DNA of 64,000 nucleotides from Enoplosus armatus (taxonomy: Eukaryota; Chordata; Actinopteri; Centrarchiformes; Enoplosidae). Numbering within the stretch: the stretch's first letter is position 1; each line of letters begins with the position of its first letter. The stretch covers positions 1,488,001-1,552,000 of the forward strand of contig NC_092203.1 of the NCBI RefSeq assembly GCF_043641665.1. The letters are read 5' to 3'. This document shows positions 49,160 to 64,000 of this stretch, in pieces. The position numbers and the translations under genes were made by a program. The notes under the pieces were generated by a model, which saw only the letters and a list, made by a program, of their open reading frames with translations, did not search any database and was not told the origin of the DNA.

Positions 49160-49420
49160 CTTGATCAGGCGAGAGGGAAGGAGAGGGGAGAAAAGGGGAA
49201 AAAAAGAGGAGAGAGGGTGGATGGAGGACCTGGAAGAATGCGACGGAGGAGGAGGATCAGAGTTGGCCCATAGGGTCAAAGGAAACAGAACCAGTTTAGG
49301 GAGGAATGGAGGGATGAGGGGAGGTGAAGGGAGCACGGGGGAGAGGAAGGGGGGAGAACAGGCAGAGAGAGAGAGAGATGTTTAAAAAGGGAAGGGGGAG
49401 AGAGATGGATGGCAGCGGAA
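49160..49420 (+). repeat. Purine-rich tract
   Basis: Plus strand dominated by GAGGG, GGAGA and AAAGGG words in tmem47 intron 2. It is similar in composition to the tract beside exon 2. Confidence 0.75.
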
Positions 49421-51663
49421 CAAAGGCGACCACATCAATCGTTATTTCTTCAAAGGGAATTCATCTTGTGGGAACATGAACCAGCTCTGGCACTTTCCTG
49501 CACGCAAAAAAAATGCATAATATCCAAAAACAAGCAAATATTAACACAGATGGTGTGAAAAACAAGCCTTAAAGAAGTACTTGGCTTTTAAGAAGCGTGT
49601 ATGGGATCTATCATTCCCTGAATGTCCCTTTGTAGTCCACCAGAAAACACTTTGCCTCTGTGCTCGGCTTTTAAGATATCGTGTAGAGAGGCTGTTTGTG
49701 CCCAATCACAGGGAAAACAAGTACATTTAGACAGCGAGTGGTTTTTGTTTGTATGTTAAATATTCATAGATTACTGTTCTATGTTTTTTCCAAGCACTAG
49801 AATGATACATTACGTCATTATCTTTGAGTCAAAGCAGTGCATTTGGACTTTTTGCAAAGCAAAATGCTTCTCAAAAGTTTAATGAGTGTGCGGGCACATT
49901 TTGTTCAGGTTCCAACTCATGGTGCTGAAAATGACAAACAACGTAATCCAGTTTTAATAACTTGCTGCACTTTCTTTATGGTAAGAATCAGCCTCACGAG
50001 AAAAACTTGTTTTCTCAGCAGGTTTTGATCCCTGCTAACTTACATTTGCGTTGCTATCTTCATCTTTTAAAGTCACTTCCATTGTTAATATTTTAAAGCC
50101 ACTATGCGTAGAATTTTTTTAGCATAGGAAAATTAGCATTAGTGCATTGCTGTCTGCCACTGTATCTTTATTATACTACCACTAGTGCTGCGCTAAAGTT
50201 GGAAACTTTTGAATTCAACATACAATGGATTTAACATCTCAAAAGCCAGGATTTCCACAGACTAAACTGCTGGATTTATCTGTTATATACTGTGTGTGGC
50301 TGTGGTCAGAAGTGTGCGCCTGTAACCACGCCCAACAGTGATGTCACGGTGCACTGACAAATCCCGGAGTGCACTTCTACATCACTACATCAAGGTGAGC
50401 AGTGAAACAACTGTGGGGTAGCAAAAGCAGCAGCTTTTGAAGCGAACTAAACGGCTAATCGGTGGAAGCTGAAGTTTGTCTTTTTAGAAACCAAATAATA
50501 CGTTTGGTTTTAATCAGTTCACTCTCAGATTAGAGGTCAGTTCTGAATGATTTGCAACAGCAAACCATTTTGAATTTGCTTTCTGATGCGCACCTCTGAC
50601 TGGATTCTTTTGTACAATAATGGCAGCAGAAGCTTAGTATTCTAAACCGTCTGCCATGCCAAACCTGATGGAAAAAAAACACGATTTCTCAGAAATTGAA
50701 ATCAGCCATTACATAAACTATAGCGTCATTACATTGTCCAGGAGACTTGCTAATGCTAAAGGCATTGAGAATATCTTAAGGAAAAGGTTGAAATGAGAAT
50801 TTACAGTGGGGAGAAATACTTCTGGAACCATATGTCTTCAAGCTTGAAATGTCACACCGTCTGTTTCTTTTGATGAGGCTGAAGACAGAAAAGCCTCTCA
50901 ATCATTACAGCATGCAAAATGACTCTATTTGAATGAGCAGTCAAATGTCAATCCAAACATAATAAGGATGTTTAATTCCAATCCGTTCATGAATTTTCCT
51001 CTCTCGTGCACGCTTTGGAAGTATTTTTCAGGATGTGAAGACTCCCAGTTCAGGAGAAATCACACAGCTTCTGTAAATCTCTACAGTGTCCCTTAAAGTT
51101 AAGAAGATTTCCTCTTTGCTGCCGTATCGCATTGAGAAAAAAACGTCCGACAGGCAACACATCCAGCTTTGCAAAATGAAACATTTCACGCCTAAAAAAA
51201 AAAAAAAATGAAATTTTTCCAATTATTCCGGAAGGGTGAGAACGGGGGAAAGTGTGGAAACTTGACAGTTGTCCAACTTGAGATTGCGGGCTGGCTGGGG
51301 AAATTAAACAGACAGGCGTGACACTCCACTCCGACCCTGCTGGGCCCGAATAATAAAAATAAGATTTTCTCTAAATGAGTTTGAGGGAGAGAGGGATTGT
51401 GTGTGTGTCAAGCGTGAATGTAAAAATGTGTGTGTGTGTGTGTGTGCAGTCTGTGCGCCTATTTAATGAGTAAGTAAGGATTATCATTTAAATGCATGTC
51501 AGTTTTCAATGTGATTGCCCTGCAACCTTCCAGTTACCTTGTTTAAATTGGCTAATTAAGTGTGTGTGTGTGTGCGTGTGTCATTAGGCGTGTGTATTTT
51601 AGCACATAATGAGTGTGTGGCCTTCGACCCAGGACTGGTGTGATTGCGTATGGACTACAGTTA

Positions 51664-53560
<1,897 letters not shown>

Positions 53561-53647
53561 CGGCTAAAAAGCTTTGCTGGCACGTTATCAAAAATCTGTC
53601 CGCATTTATGTACAGGGAGGGCTGTGGCTCGATGCACACTGAAATAG

Positions 53648-53652
53648 CACAC

Positions 53653-53692
<40 letters not shown>
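53648..53692. repeat. (CA)n microsatellite
   Basis: About 45 bases of CA repeat with one CGC interruption near the start, at the edge of the long purine tract. Confidence 0.95.
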
Positions 53693-53693
<1 letters not shown>

Positions 53694-54417
53694 TACAGAT
53701 ACATGGCCACATACGAAGACACACCCAAACTTGGTGCCATGTATCACTCAAGATTTGTGAGTATTCTGCTGCAGCTACTTTCTTTTTTTCCCCCTCCTGC
53801 TAGAATCCTAGAAGGCGAGGTGGATTTTAGATGCAAGTGTGATTTGCACACATGGCCGATAAAAGACATATTTGGACATGAACTCACCTGCGGCAGCGTA
53901 AACTAAAGGTTGAAAACGTTTTAACTGCTTGGACCAAAGGCCCATTTGTCCGAAAATACAAACCAGGGCTGCCCCCTGAAAGGTTTGAATCATCAGTCGG
54001 ACAACCCCTCAGTCGACTGAGATTCTTCAAGTCGTGCTTTTGGGGACATCTCGGCCCCCAGAAGTAGCGCCCCTCACTTTCACGCTGCTCTCCGGGGTAC
54101 CATCTTCCCACCACGTCAAGCCATCCCGTCTGCCCGGTGAAGAAGATGTCTGTGATGGGTAAGGGCAGCTGTCGTTGCGCATTTGTGATCTGTCGTTAGC
54201 GCGGTTAGCTCGCATTAGCTGGGAGGGCCAGCTCGGCTTGTATGCTGTATTACTGAACTGTCACCCTGAACGTCCCGCTGAACCCCGTTGGAAAATCTGG
54301 GAGTTCGATAAAGCGTTGCTCGATGGTTCATATGAAAAAAAAAGAAAAGAGGAATGAATAATGAACAGAATTCTGAGTCAGGTACAGCCTGAATACACAC
54401 TCCCCCCCTGCAGTTGT

Positions 54418-54452
54418 AACCTAACCCTGACCCCTACCCTAACCTAACCCTT
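54418..54452 (+). repeat. Degenerate telomere-like repeat
   Basis: AACCTAACCCTGACCCCTAC followed by CCTAACCTAACCC shows several imperfect CCCTAA units. No subtelomeric context is visible. Confidence 0.5.
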
Positions 54453-54929
54453 GAAACAGCCAAGACGACAAAGAGACCGGATTTGACCGTTTCTCTCACC
54501 CTTTATTCCACCTGTCTGCCTTCACACTGTGATCGGATCGTGATGGCGTCAAATTAGCCGGGCTCATGTAAGCTGCTGTAAAACCTGTTTCTGTACCCCA
54601 CCCCCAAACGAGGAAGTGCTATATTACCAAAAAAGAAAACCCATAAATAAATAAATACAATAATCTGTGCTCCTTGAGGACATACAGTAGCTCTTAAAAG
54701 GCAAACTTCAAGCTGGATGGTTCTGGATGAAACATCAGTGAGCTGCGACTGACGCAGAAATGTAGCTGTCAGTGCAGATGCAAAGCCAATGCACAGTAGC
54801 TGGCATCAACAGTAGGCTGCAGGGCTATTTAAGGGGATTTATTCTTTATTTAACGGCTATTTAAGTGGCCTAAATACGGGCGATGCCTAAATTTACTCAC
54901 GTGGTGAAAAAAACAAAAAAAAGCTTATG

Positions 54930-55105
54930 AAAGATGGATGGTGGAGGTGAGAGATAAGGGAAGATGAGAGATTTGGAGGCGGAGGGGGAGACGGAGATAG
55001 AGGTGAAAGATGAGATGCAGGGGTGGATAGAGGGAGGCAGACGGGGGGTGGGGGGGGATTAAAGATAGGAGAGAGAGCAGAAAGAGGAGGGGAGAGATAA
55101 AAAGA
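54930..55105 (+). repeat. Purine-rich tract
   Basis: Repeated GATGAGAGAT, GGAGGCGGAGGGGGAGA and GAGAGAGCAGAAAGAGG words on the plus strand. No gene. Confidence 0.7.
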
Positions 55106-55679
55106 TAGATCTTTGGTACAATCAGAGGCATCTTGTATTACAAATGCAGAGCATCTAAAAAGAGGTTATTTTCAGTTTGAGCGATGCTGCTGATGAGGAA
55201 GGTGACGGCGTCGGCCATTTTTCTTTTTCCGGGACAAACGCCCACCCAGCTCTCCCAAGATGTTTCCTTTGACTCTGATCTGCCCATCTGTTTTGACAGC
55301 TCAAGCACACTCACATGGGGGCATCAATGTGCGTGCAGCCCTGGGAGGCACCTGGATCAAACTCAGGTGTTGGGGGAGTATTGGCTTTAAGATTATTTTG
55401 GGAGAGAGGCGGGAAACGCGCACATTAGTCGTGCTTAACAAATTGAATGGCATGTTGTGGCCAGCATGCAACTGTTTTGTCCCGTACGCGGAATAGTCGA
55501 CTGTCTCTTTCTCTTCATTCGCTCTGTTTTTTGCGGCGTTTTAGAAACTGTACCAAATGCGCATCGGTCACGATCCCGATCCTCTTAATGAGGTCAGTGT
55601 CGGCCATCCCTATATTGAGGGTGTTTTTCCTCATTTCAAGTTGTGTTTTCTATTTCGGTTTGGCATGACACATCGACAG

Positions 55680-57601
55680 TGTACCTTGGACCCTGGACTT
55701 GCTGTATGCTAACGTTAAGGATGCATACAGCTCCTCTCCCCTCCCCCCCGCTCTGGGTAGGTCAGACCACAACCTAGTGCACCTCAACCCCTGTTATGTG
55801 CCTCTAGTCAAGAGCCAGCCTGCAACCACGAGGACAGTGAGGAGATGGTCAGAGGAGGCTTATGAGACACTTCAGGGATGTTTTGAGGTGACTGACTGGC
55901 AGGCGCTCTGTGAGCCGCATGGAGAGGACATTGATGGGCTCACAGAGTGCATCACGGACTACATCAACTTCTGTGTGGACTCCACTGTCCCAGCAAGGAC
56001 TGTCCATTGTTATTCAAATAACAAGCCATGGGTGACATAGGACATCAAGGCCATACTGAACAAAAAGAAGAGGGCCTTCAGAGCTGGCAACAGGGAGGAG
56101 GTGAGAACGATCCTGGGGGAACTGAAGGTGAAGATCAGGGAGGCCGAGGAGAAGTACAGGAGGAAGCTGGAGTGGAAACTCCAGCAGAACAACACCAGAG
56201 AGGTCTGGAGTGGAATGAGGACCATCACGGGTTACAGGCCGACCAACAACAGAGGAGCCGAAGGCAGCGTGGACCGGGCCAACGAACTGAATCTGTTTTT
56301 CAACAGATTTGACTCTGTGGGCCCTGCTCAACCCCCCCATGACTCTTCTGCTGTCTGCCTCCAGCCTCCACCTATTCCACTCCCCCCACCCCCCTGTGAG
56401 AGCTTTCCTCACACCTCGTTCAGCCTGACGACACCACCCCTCCCCCACCGGTCATCTCTACAGTGTGCTTCACTGCCGACCATGTTAGAAGACAGCTGAC
56501 GAGACTCCACTCCAGCAAGGCTGCAGGGTGCTTAAAGCCTGTGCCCCCCAGCTATGTGGAGTACTTCACCACGTCTTCAACATGATCCTGAGTCTTCAGA
56601 GGGTCCCCGTGCTGTGGAAGACGTCCTGCCTCGTTCCTGTGCCGAAGACGCCGCGTCCCGGTGGCTCCAAGGACTACAGACCCGTGGCACTGACCTCCCA
56701 CATCATGAAGACCCTGGAGAGACTCGTCCTGGAGCAGCTCCGGCCCTTGGTCAAGCCACACTTGGACCCCCTTCAGTTCGCCTACCAGCCCCGACTTGGA
56801 GTGGAGGATGCCATCATCTACCTGCTCAACCGCGTCTACGCCCACCTGGATAAGCCGGCGAGCGCTGTGAGAGTCGTGTTCTTTGACTTCTCCAGTGCGT
56901 TCAACACCATCCGTCCGGCTCTACTGGGTGAGAAGCTGACGGAGATGCAGGTGGATGTTGCTGTTGCATGCTGGGGCAGCAGGCTGAGGGTGGCGGACTC
57001 CAACAGACTAAACAAACTGATCCGCAAGGCCAGTGACGTTGTGGGGGTGGAGCTGGACTCTCTGACGATGGTGTCAGAGAGGAGGATGCTGTCTAAGCTG
57101 CGGGGCATCTTGGACAATGTTTCACGTCCTCTCCATGACGTACTGGTCGGACACAAGAGCAGCTTCAGTGGGAGACTCATTGCTCCCAAATGTACAACAG
57201 AGCGCCACAGGAAATCATTCCTGCCTGTGGCCATCAGACTGTTCAACTCCTCCCTCTGAGTGTCAGACACTCAGGAAGAGACTGGAAATCTGTATCTACT
57301 TCACCTGTTCATATACTACCTCACTATTTATTCTTAAATGTTTAAGTGCAATAGATATATAGTCATACACTTCAGTGCAACACATACATACATATACATT
57401 GTTATTGTATATATTTTTTTTTACCTCATTGTTCACTTAAATACTGTAAATGTGTATATTTTTTATTTTCTATTTTCTATATTTTTTTTTAATATTTTGT
57501 ACATACTTTTAGTTCTAAACTATGCTACTTTACTCTTAAATGGGAGCACCGGTACTGTACAATTTCCCCCCGGGGATCAATAAAGTATTTCTGATTCTGA
57601 T
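55680..57601 (+). mobile_element. L2/Maui-like LINE retrotransposon, 5'-truncated and internally deleted
   Basis: The element starts inside the endonuclease domain (LDLLYANVKDAY, then the catalytic-type GRSDHNLVHLNP). It continues through the linker (PWVT, DIKAILNKKKRAFRAGN, YRRKLEW, VWSGMRTITGYRP) into the reverse transcriptase fingers (WKTSCLVPVPKT, KDYRPVALTS, LEQLRP, FAYQP) and motif A (FFDFSSAFNTI). The frame is broken by a TAG at 56038-56040, by frame changes between about 56340 and 56530, and by a deletion near 56955. That deletion removes the rest of the RT core, including the expected Y-x-DD box. The C-terminal part (VACWGS, ASDVVGVELDSL, RRMLSKLRGI, SFLPVAIRLFNSSL, stop 57257-57259) is kept. 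The 3' end is GGGATCAATAAAGTATTTCT followed by GATTCTGAT, the usual L2-type tail. It cannot be autonomous. It lies in sense (+), opposite to tmem47. Confidence 0.93.
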
Positions 57602-58719
57602 ACACCTGTTGCAAATATCCCGCCCCCTCTTTCTCTCTCTCCCATTCACACACACACACACACACAAAATGGTAGCTTTAACTGTGAAACTCCCTTTGCT
57701 GTTTTATCTTTCATACACATAAAATATACAAAGCCTCCCTTCTCTCTCTCTCTATAACTCTCACACATACTTTTACAGATTAAAATTTTTCAAAATTGCA
57801 CCATGGACACTGGAACACATATAGGCAACTGTATAATTTGCTACATGTACCATATAAATCCTCCCTCTTTCTCTCTCATGCACTCACACACTGGTCGGTG
57901 TGTAACTTGAAAATGAAAATGCACCAGTTTCTCACACACGGACACACACTGTGCTGCGCCGTGCTGCGCACCTCCCTTTCTGTCTCACTCTCACACACAC
58001 AGACATACTGTACTTCTTGCTGTGATGTGACCGTTTGCCATGTGACAGGATTACCGCACTGCACTGTCACATTTTTTTTCTTTACCGGAACGCCACTCCA
58101 AGCTGTCACGCTCGAATAGCTGCTGTAGCACTCTGCAATCCAAAACAGAGCCCGCCCCAATTAAACGTGATATAAGACCCGAGCAGGTCCAGTTTGCAGA
58201 CCCCTACCCTCAAGGCTCAGCACCAGAAACCACAATTACCTCGGAATCAATACCAGACGCAACGGGTAAAAATACATCTTTAAAAAAAGGCTCCGAGGTG
58301 GCTGCTGACAAAAGCTCAGGGCTTCAGGGTACTGTGGGGGCACACAACTGCCGCAAGAAATAAATAAATGATATATATATATATATGTATAAAAAAACAA
58401 AACAATGCAGAGATCTGTGCAGATAGCGGCGGCAGAAGCACCCTTGATGTTTCCATCTGCTCGGATCAACTTGTTGGCAGAGGATCACACTAAGAATCCT
58501 GCGCAGTTTTACGCACAGCTGGCAAACTGCGGAGGCCTTCCGTGAATTGCTGGCGCCAGGATGCAACGTGACTGACCTTTCCCGGCTTTGCTGCACGCTG
58601 CTGAGCGTCACGGTTTATGCAGTTGGATGGATTATTTGGAGTCGGAGTTTGTGTTTGTTTGGTGATGCTGTGGACCGCTTAGAGAGGCACTGCACACTGT
58701 ACGTAAAGATGATGACACA

Positions 58720-58805
58720 CAGACTGTATATAAAGATGGACGACATGACAGCTCCCCGAAAGTGAAGCCGCTGCAGTATGGGTCATAAGCCCCGCCCCCT
58801 CCATG
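58720..58805 (+). repeat. Dispersed repeat family A, partial copy
   Basis: GACTGTATATAAAGATGGAC, then GCTCCCCGAAAGTGAAG and CAGTATGGGTCATAAGCC, match the left half of the 31.7 kb copy in the same orientation. The 3' half is missing, and a family C fragment follows after about 50 bases. Confidence 0.75.
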
Positions 58806-58854
58806 TTAGCGGATGGGACACGGGCCAAACCTTCACGCCTATTTAACCAAATAC

Positions 58855-58980
58855 CGGCAGCTGTACTTTGTGTTTCGTGCTGATAAGCTAATGTTAGCAT
58901 GCTAACAGGCTAAACGAAAGGGGCGGACATGCGGCGAGCATGTTGACGTTAACATTTAGCTCGAGGCGCTTTCCCTTATC
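58855..58980 (+). repeat. Dispersed repeat family C, partial copy (tail)
   Basis: AGCTGTACTTTGTGTTTCGT, AATGTTAGCATGCTAACAGG and GAGCATGTTGACGTTAACAT correspond to 48320-48430. It starts about 50 bases after the family A fragment. Confidence 0.55.
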
Positions 58981-59717
58981 ATGTTTCGATTAGCTCCCTC
59001 GTGTTCACTGTCACCTATCAAGATCGAATTAAAGCATCACTACAACTACTGATCATGATCAATTCAACGTCTTATTTTGCCTGACCATCTGTACAAAACC
59101 CCATTATTCAGTTGACAATATCAAAATGACGTTTCGGCTCAAAAACAAATTTTACAACAAATAGAAAATAATCAGCTAGAATTCTGAGACCCCAGGAATG
59201 AGTGCTTGGTGTTAATGAATTGGACCAAAACTCCCTGTATTTCCCACAGATTTAAAACGTTTGTCTCTTTTTAAATGCTTAAATTTAATCAAAGACCAGT
59301 TTAACAAGCAAAATATGACAAAAAAACATGGCAGATGAAAGTTTAAAAACAAGAGGTTTAATTAAAAAAACTACAATAATTGCGAGTTAATACCAGAGGA
59401 ATAACTGTGTTTAAGACAATTTTGTTCTTTTATGTCCATAGATAAGACTTTTACTGGCGTTTTTTTATGTGCTCCCACATGCTGCTGCTGTGATACTGTA
59501 AATGCTTTGAAGAAAGCTTGATTTGCATCCACCAAAAGGATTATGTGTGTTTAGGCACATGCACCCCCCACCCCCCCCCACCAGCCCCGAAGTGGGAGCT
59601 GCAGGTTCCTGGCTATTCCCCTGTCTGTCTGCCTGCCACAGAGCTGAATGCCACATCATTTCCCATTCCTCGTTCAGCCGCTACAAATAGAACGGGCGTC
59701 TCTGGGGGCTCAGCTCA

Positions 59718-60150
59718 CTGAGAGGAGAGACGGAGTCAGAGGAGGAGGAGGGGGAGGGAAGGGAAGGAGGGGGCAAGAGAGGAGGAGAGGAGGAGGGGGA
59801 AGGAAAAGGGGGAGAGCCTTGACCCTGGGGAAAACGAAAAGGAGAGATGGAGATGGAGGGGAGAGACAGCTGAGGAGGAGGGAGGATGGTGAAATTACAA
59901 GGGAAGAATGATTAACATTAGAAATGTAACAATGAAGCCCTCGGGGGAGGAGAGAGGGACAGGGAGGAGGGAAGAGAGGAAGAAAACAGAGACGAAAGGG
60001 AACGAGGAGCAAACAAAAAGGAGAAAGATAAAATAAGAAATGGGAGGAGGATTAAGAAAAAGACAATTCATTTAAGAGTACAGATGAAAAGGCCGGGGGG
60101 TAAAAGCAACGGATGGATCGATGGACTGATAGAGAAAGATGAGAAGGGCT
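59718..60150 (+). repeat. Purine-rich tract
   Basis: Plus strand composed mostly of GGAGGA, GGGAAGG and GAGAGG units with short interruptions. The open frames in it are low-complexity. Confidence 0.75.
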
Positions 60151-61344
60151 GAGTGGTGAGAGTGTGGGTCAGAACAGGAAACCACTTCCCACTAAATTTG
60201 TTTCAAAATCACATCTGCGTGCAAAATGTGTTAATGTTCACGCGGCAAAATTGGCTAATAAGCCGAAAAAAAAGCCCGCCTCTTTTCAAAACTCCAAACA
60301 ACCAAATGCTGCGTGAGAAAGGGAGAAATCATTGTCTGCCTTCCTCACTTTCACAGTAATGGTATCTGTAACCAAATCCAACAGTGAGCCTGGGAAATCT
60401 TCCCTCAAGGTCAGGTAAATGACAAACCCAGTGGTAGCAACAGCACATCTTTTGTTCTCAGCAATTTATTGTGCTTTGGTTTCATTTTGAAGCTGTTGGT
60501 GTTGCATTTTTTTGTTTGGACTGAAAAACGATATATAAAGATGTGATAAAGATATATTTGTTTACTTGACGTTTGAGTTTAAAGCGTGGAATCTAAGGCA
60601 TGTAAGAAGGGGAAAAAAGGTTTGAGGGGAGGGGGGGGGGGGGTGGGGGGCAAGGAGGAAGATAGAACAGGAAGGATGAATGACTGTAGAAGAGGAGGTG
60701 GTGGTGACAGGAGGATGCAAGCAGGGAAGAGAAGGAGTAACTGCGAGGCAGAGAGAGAATAGAGAGAGGAAGAAAGTAGACTGGGTTCAAACATCTTTCA
60801 GCAGAGCATAGAGTGAGTGTGAGTGTGTGTGTGTGTGTGTGTGTCTGACAGGTAGAGATTCCCCTGATGTCTGCCTATAAGGCCAAACGCCCACTATAAG
60901 ATTTTTCATCTGAAGCCTCGTCCCATTTGCCAAACAGGTGGGAATTCAGCTCCTGGAATTTCTGTGTTGCAGGCGCTGACTTGATCTCACGCGCCGGTTG
61001 GTGGTCGGCTATTGAAGTTTGACTGACGTTCCAGTGCGTAAAAGTTGGCCACGGCTTTATTCCAGGAGCCACAATGTGCGAGGGGATGTTCGGCATCTGG
61101 TACGCGAGAGGGAAGCGGGCGACAAGTACTGGAAAATAATGAAATGCAGGAAGAAAAAAAACTGTTTCTGATCTCTCGGCCCCCCCTTCTCACAGTTTCA
61201 TCATTTATCAGACAATTGTGCTGCCTGTTTTCTAATGTCTGACAAGTGCACAAGAATAGAATGACAGGGTGTTGACAAGACGCACACGTGCAAACATTCA
61301 CATATTTAGAAGCTGAAACTTCTTAGCATTCAGTTGGCTATTTA

Positions 61345-61850
61345 CACCTCCGGCAGATCCGGAGTAACATTAGCATTCACTCGGAGTCGTGTTTGTGTTC
61401 GCCTGATGGGTGTAAGACCAATATTCGCTCTACTTTTAGCTCTGTTTTTTTTTTTGTCTCACACAACTCCTGAGGGAAATGTCTGTCTCTTTAGCTGCTA
61501 AACGCTCCCCGCTATGTTCAGCAGCGAGTCGCTAAGTGTCTCTGTCTGCTGTTTGGTGCTGGGCAGGTAGTGTACGGTGAGTTTTTAAGAGTTGTTTTTT
61601 TATTGAAAACCTGGAACCTGCTGGAAACAAGGCCATGAGAGCGGTGAGAGTGAACCAAAACAGGAAAGTCGCGGGCCCTCAAACCAAAACAATGAGCTGA
61701 AAGATGCTAAAACACGCCGTAGAGCTGAGGGGAACTTCAGTCGGTTGGTAATTCTCTGTGGATTCGTCACTACAAATGACACCTTTCACATTACACACAG
61801 TAATTCCATCCGTCGTTAACATAAGAATATTGATTATAGCAGCTTTAAGT
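61345..61850 (+). repeat. Dispersed repeat family B, longest copy
   Basis: It contains TCGCCTGATGGGTGTAAG, TCTCTTTAGCTGCTAAACGC, GAGTCGCTAAGTGTCTCTGT, CAAACCAAAACAATGAGCTG and the terminal AGCAGCTTTAAG. It is the longest and best kept copy in the window, lying in putative tmem47 intron 1. Confidence 0.75.
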
Positions 61851-63400
61851 TGTGACTGTCATTTAATTCCTATTTGCTCACTTGCTGTTTTTTTTGTTTT
61901 TGCTTGATATTCATAATTCCATCCATGCAGTTGACATGAATACATTCCTTTTTGGCCAAACACCGCAAGGGGAAAGAAATATAGACTGATCTGACATGAG
62001 AAGAAGGTCCTCAACAACGTAAAAGGGAAGGCGCACTGGTGGCCAAGGTTTTATGCCATGTTCACGTCACATCGGCGTTATCCATCTTGTGAAAGAGCGC
62101 TCACGCCGACATCCAAATTGTAATTACGACAGGGATTTTTGTGAAAGCTCCAAATGATCCGACTTGGCACTTAATAATACGGAGGAGCCGGAAAGCCAGC
62201 CAAACATGGATGCCTCGCATCCGCCAAAGCCTGTCGTTCAGTGTAATTAGATTTAATTTAACCCCCACGCGACCAAATCTGTAATCGCACAAGCGTCTTG
62301 GGTTGTCTGATGATGCAAACACTTGCAAGTTGTTAACATATGGGGATTGGTTCCATCTCTACCATCCGTCCCACGTGACGTGAGCGTGGGACTGGGGACC
62401 TTTGTCGTATGTCATTCCCCCTCTCTCTCTTATCTCGTCATCTCTCTGCTGTCAAATCTGTAATAAACGGCAGAAAAACACCCCATATTACTACGTCTGA
62501 CTGAGTACAATTTCTGTTGGGACTTTTATATAGGTACATGTCTGAAAGGGGCTTTAGATAACTATATGACAACACACACTATAATTGTACCTGTGTCAGT
62601 AAACAAGGACACTCGTATTCCAATTACTACAGCTGGTCTTTTCACAACAGTTCTGTTTTATTCTGCAAAGTGAGATCCTTCCTTTAAGCCTTTGTTTTCC
62701 CATCTCAGTCTAATTAATTAGCAGCTATGCTGTGCATGTTGTGAACGAAAGATTTCTTACTCTGATTGAGGTATTACACGATCCGTCTCTGCACACATTA
62801 CAGCATTTTGCTTGCTGTTGGGGGCGAGGGCAGTCGCATAGACAGCGTATTTGTCTGGAGCTGGCGGACGGATGGTTCCCACGTCAATTTAACCTTTAAA
62901 TGCATACCCTGGGTCTTCAGAGGCCCAGTGTCACATTACACCTGCTCAAATCCCTTCAATTTACTCAATTAAGCCCTCAAGTCCCTAGTTTTAATGATTT
63001 TTCTGGTGTCAAAAATGAATGTATACATTGTTACATATTAATGCCTATAAATGTGATTTTGTATTGTTCTTAATATCTGTAGCTCCCTACATCTGTCATC
63101 TCTTCTCAGTACGGCGGGCCACCAGGTTCAAACCTCCCTATGCTGAAGTGCCCACGAGCAAGCCAATGAATAACTGCCAACTTCAGCAAGGGCTGCAAAT
63201 GTTGTGGCTCTGCTTTCTTACGCAGGGGAAGCCGCAGGAAAAGACAATTCTCCTGTGGCGATCAATGCAGTTTCCCATTACTACAGAAAGAAATTCACCA
63301 CGATGAATGAAAAGGACAAGCTAAATTAACAGAAACTGCTGCTTTGGTCTGTCCCGGGTGTTGGAGCAAGCCAAGGGAGTGATTCATATTTTAAGATCAA

Positions 63401-63404
<4 letters not shown>

Positions 63405-63454
<50 letters not shown>

Positions 63455-63604
63455 GGTAAGGCTCACACACTTATGAGCCGACACAAACATGTCATGCCAA
63501 GACACGTAATTAGGGAGTCCTGGTCTGGAGTCCGGATGTGTGTGAGAAGGAAAGAAAGAAAGGGAGGAACTGCGGAAAGTTGTGGTCACAAAGTGTGTCA
63601 GTGA

Positions 63605-63635
<31 letters not shown>

Positions 63636-63879
63636 CAGGTCCTCAGGAGAGGAGGTGTGGAGATGCAACAACAGAGAAATCAGAGTGTGACATGAAATAT
63701 TCAGCTGGGCTTCAGAGGAGACTGTCCAGAAATAGGTCAGCTCAACGTGGTAGCCTCTTATTGGCACACACACACACACACACACAGTAACACACCAATT
63801 TACACGCTGACATACAGACACCCAGACTCCCTACTTTACTAGCATAGAGTTACAGACACACACTGTGCAGTTGCTACAA

Positions 63880-63920
<41 letters not shown>
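63405..63920. repeat. Cluster of (GT)n/(CA)n microsatellites
   Basis: (GT)n at 63405-63453 and about 63606-63632, and (CA)n at 63764-63786 and 63882-63920. Confidence 0.95.
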
Positions 63921-63923
<3 letters not shown>

Positions 63924-64000
63924 ATGATCCCGTCCCACCCACAGAGAGAGCAGCAGAGACATGGATTGGTCACATATTTGCTCTGCAGGTAGACAGAGAG

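Noticed and set aside
53808..53993. Minus-strand frame containing LVCIFG as a possible tmem47 exon 1
   Set aside because: It lacks the expected N-terminal span, the W...C loop and a donor in the right phase; the resemblance is limited to a few residues.

Overview
The window looks like nuclear DNA from a vertebrate, most likely a teleost fish. The evidence is split coding exons with GT/AG borders, very dense CA/TG dinucleotide repeats and long poly-G/poly-C runs, an L2/Maui-like LINE, and several short dispersed repeat families of a kind common in ray-finned fish. There are no operons, ribosome binding sites, CRISPR arrays or prokaryotic genes. Almost all of the sequence is intergenic or intronic. 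Most long open frames are translations of simple repeats (HTHTHT, VCVCVC, SLSLSL) or of purine-rich tracts and are not genes.

One gene can be named with confidence: tmem47 (TM4SF10/BCMP1, PMP22/claudin superfamily), on the minus strand. Exon 2 is at 51699-51839 and the last coding exon at 47589-47767. They are joined by a 3.9 kb intron with matching splice phase. Exon 1 was not found, so it probably lies beyond position 64000, and 51840-64000 would then be intron 1. Directly after the tmem47 stop codon the same reading frame stays open for 118 more codons. It contains a degenerate second copy of the protein's C-terminal motif (IFSF...PKNY.EYY), whose differences are mostly silent. This is the most unusual observation in the window.

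Two further minus-strand first-exon candidates were found. The one at 38764-38845 encodes an acidic N-terminus (MAEGVRPEDY...) followed by a splice donor. A CpG-rich exon ends at a consensus donor at 14696. I could not identify either gene.

Layout: 1-14.2 kb is repeat-rich intergenic or intronic DNA, and 14.2-15.3 kb is a CpG-rich candidate promoter/first exon. Next, 15.3-38.3 kb is non-coding, with dispersed repeat copies, a LINE remnant at 28.0-28.3 kb and a nested inverted-repeat structure at 27.0-27.8 kb. The unknown first exon and its upstream region lie at 38.7-39.3 kb, and 39.4-47.2 kb is non-coding sequence and possible tmem47 3' UTR. The tmem47 exons 3 and 2 occupy 47.2-51.8 kb. A very long purine-rich tract follows immediately upstream of exon 2, from 51.8 to about 53.5 kb. 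A damaged L2-type LINE is at 55.7-57.6 kb, and 57.6-64 kb is more repeat-rich intron.

All identifications come from reading the sequence against remembered family features; no database search was run.
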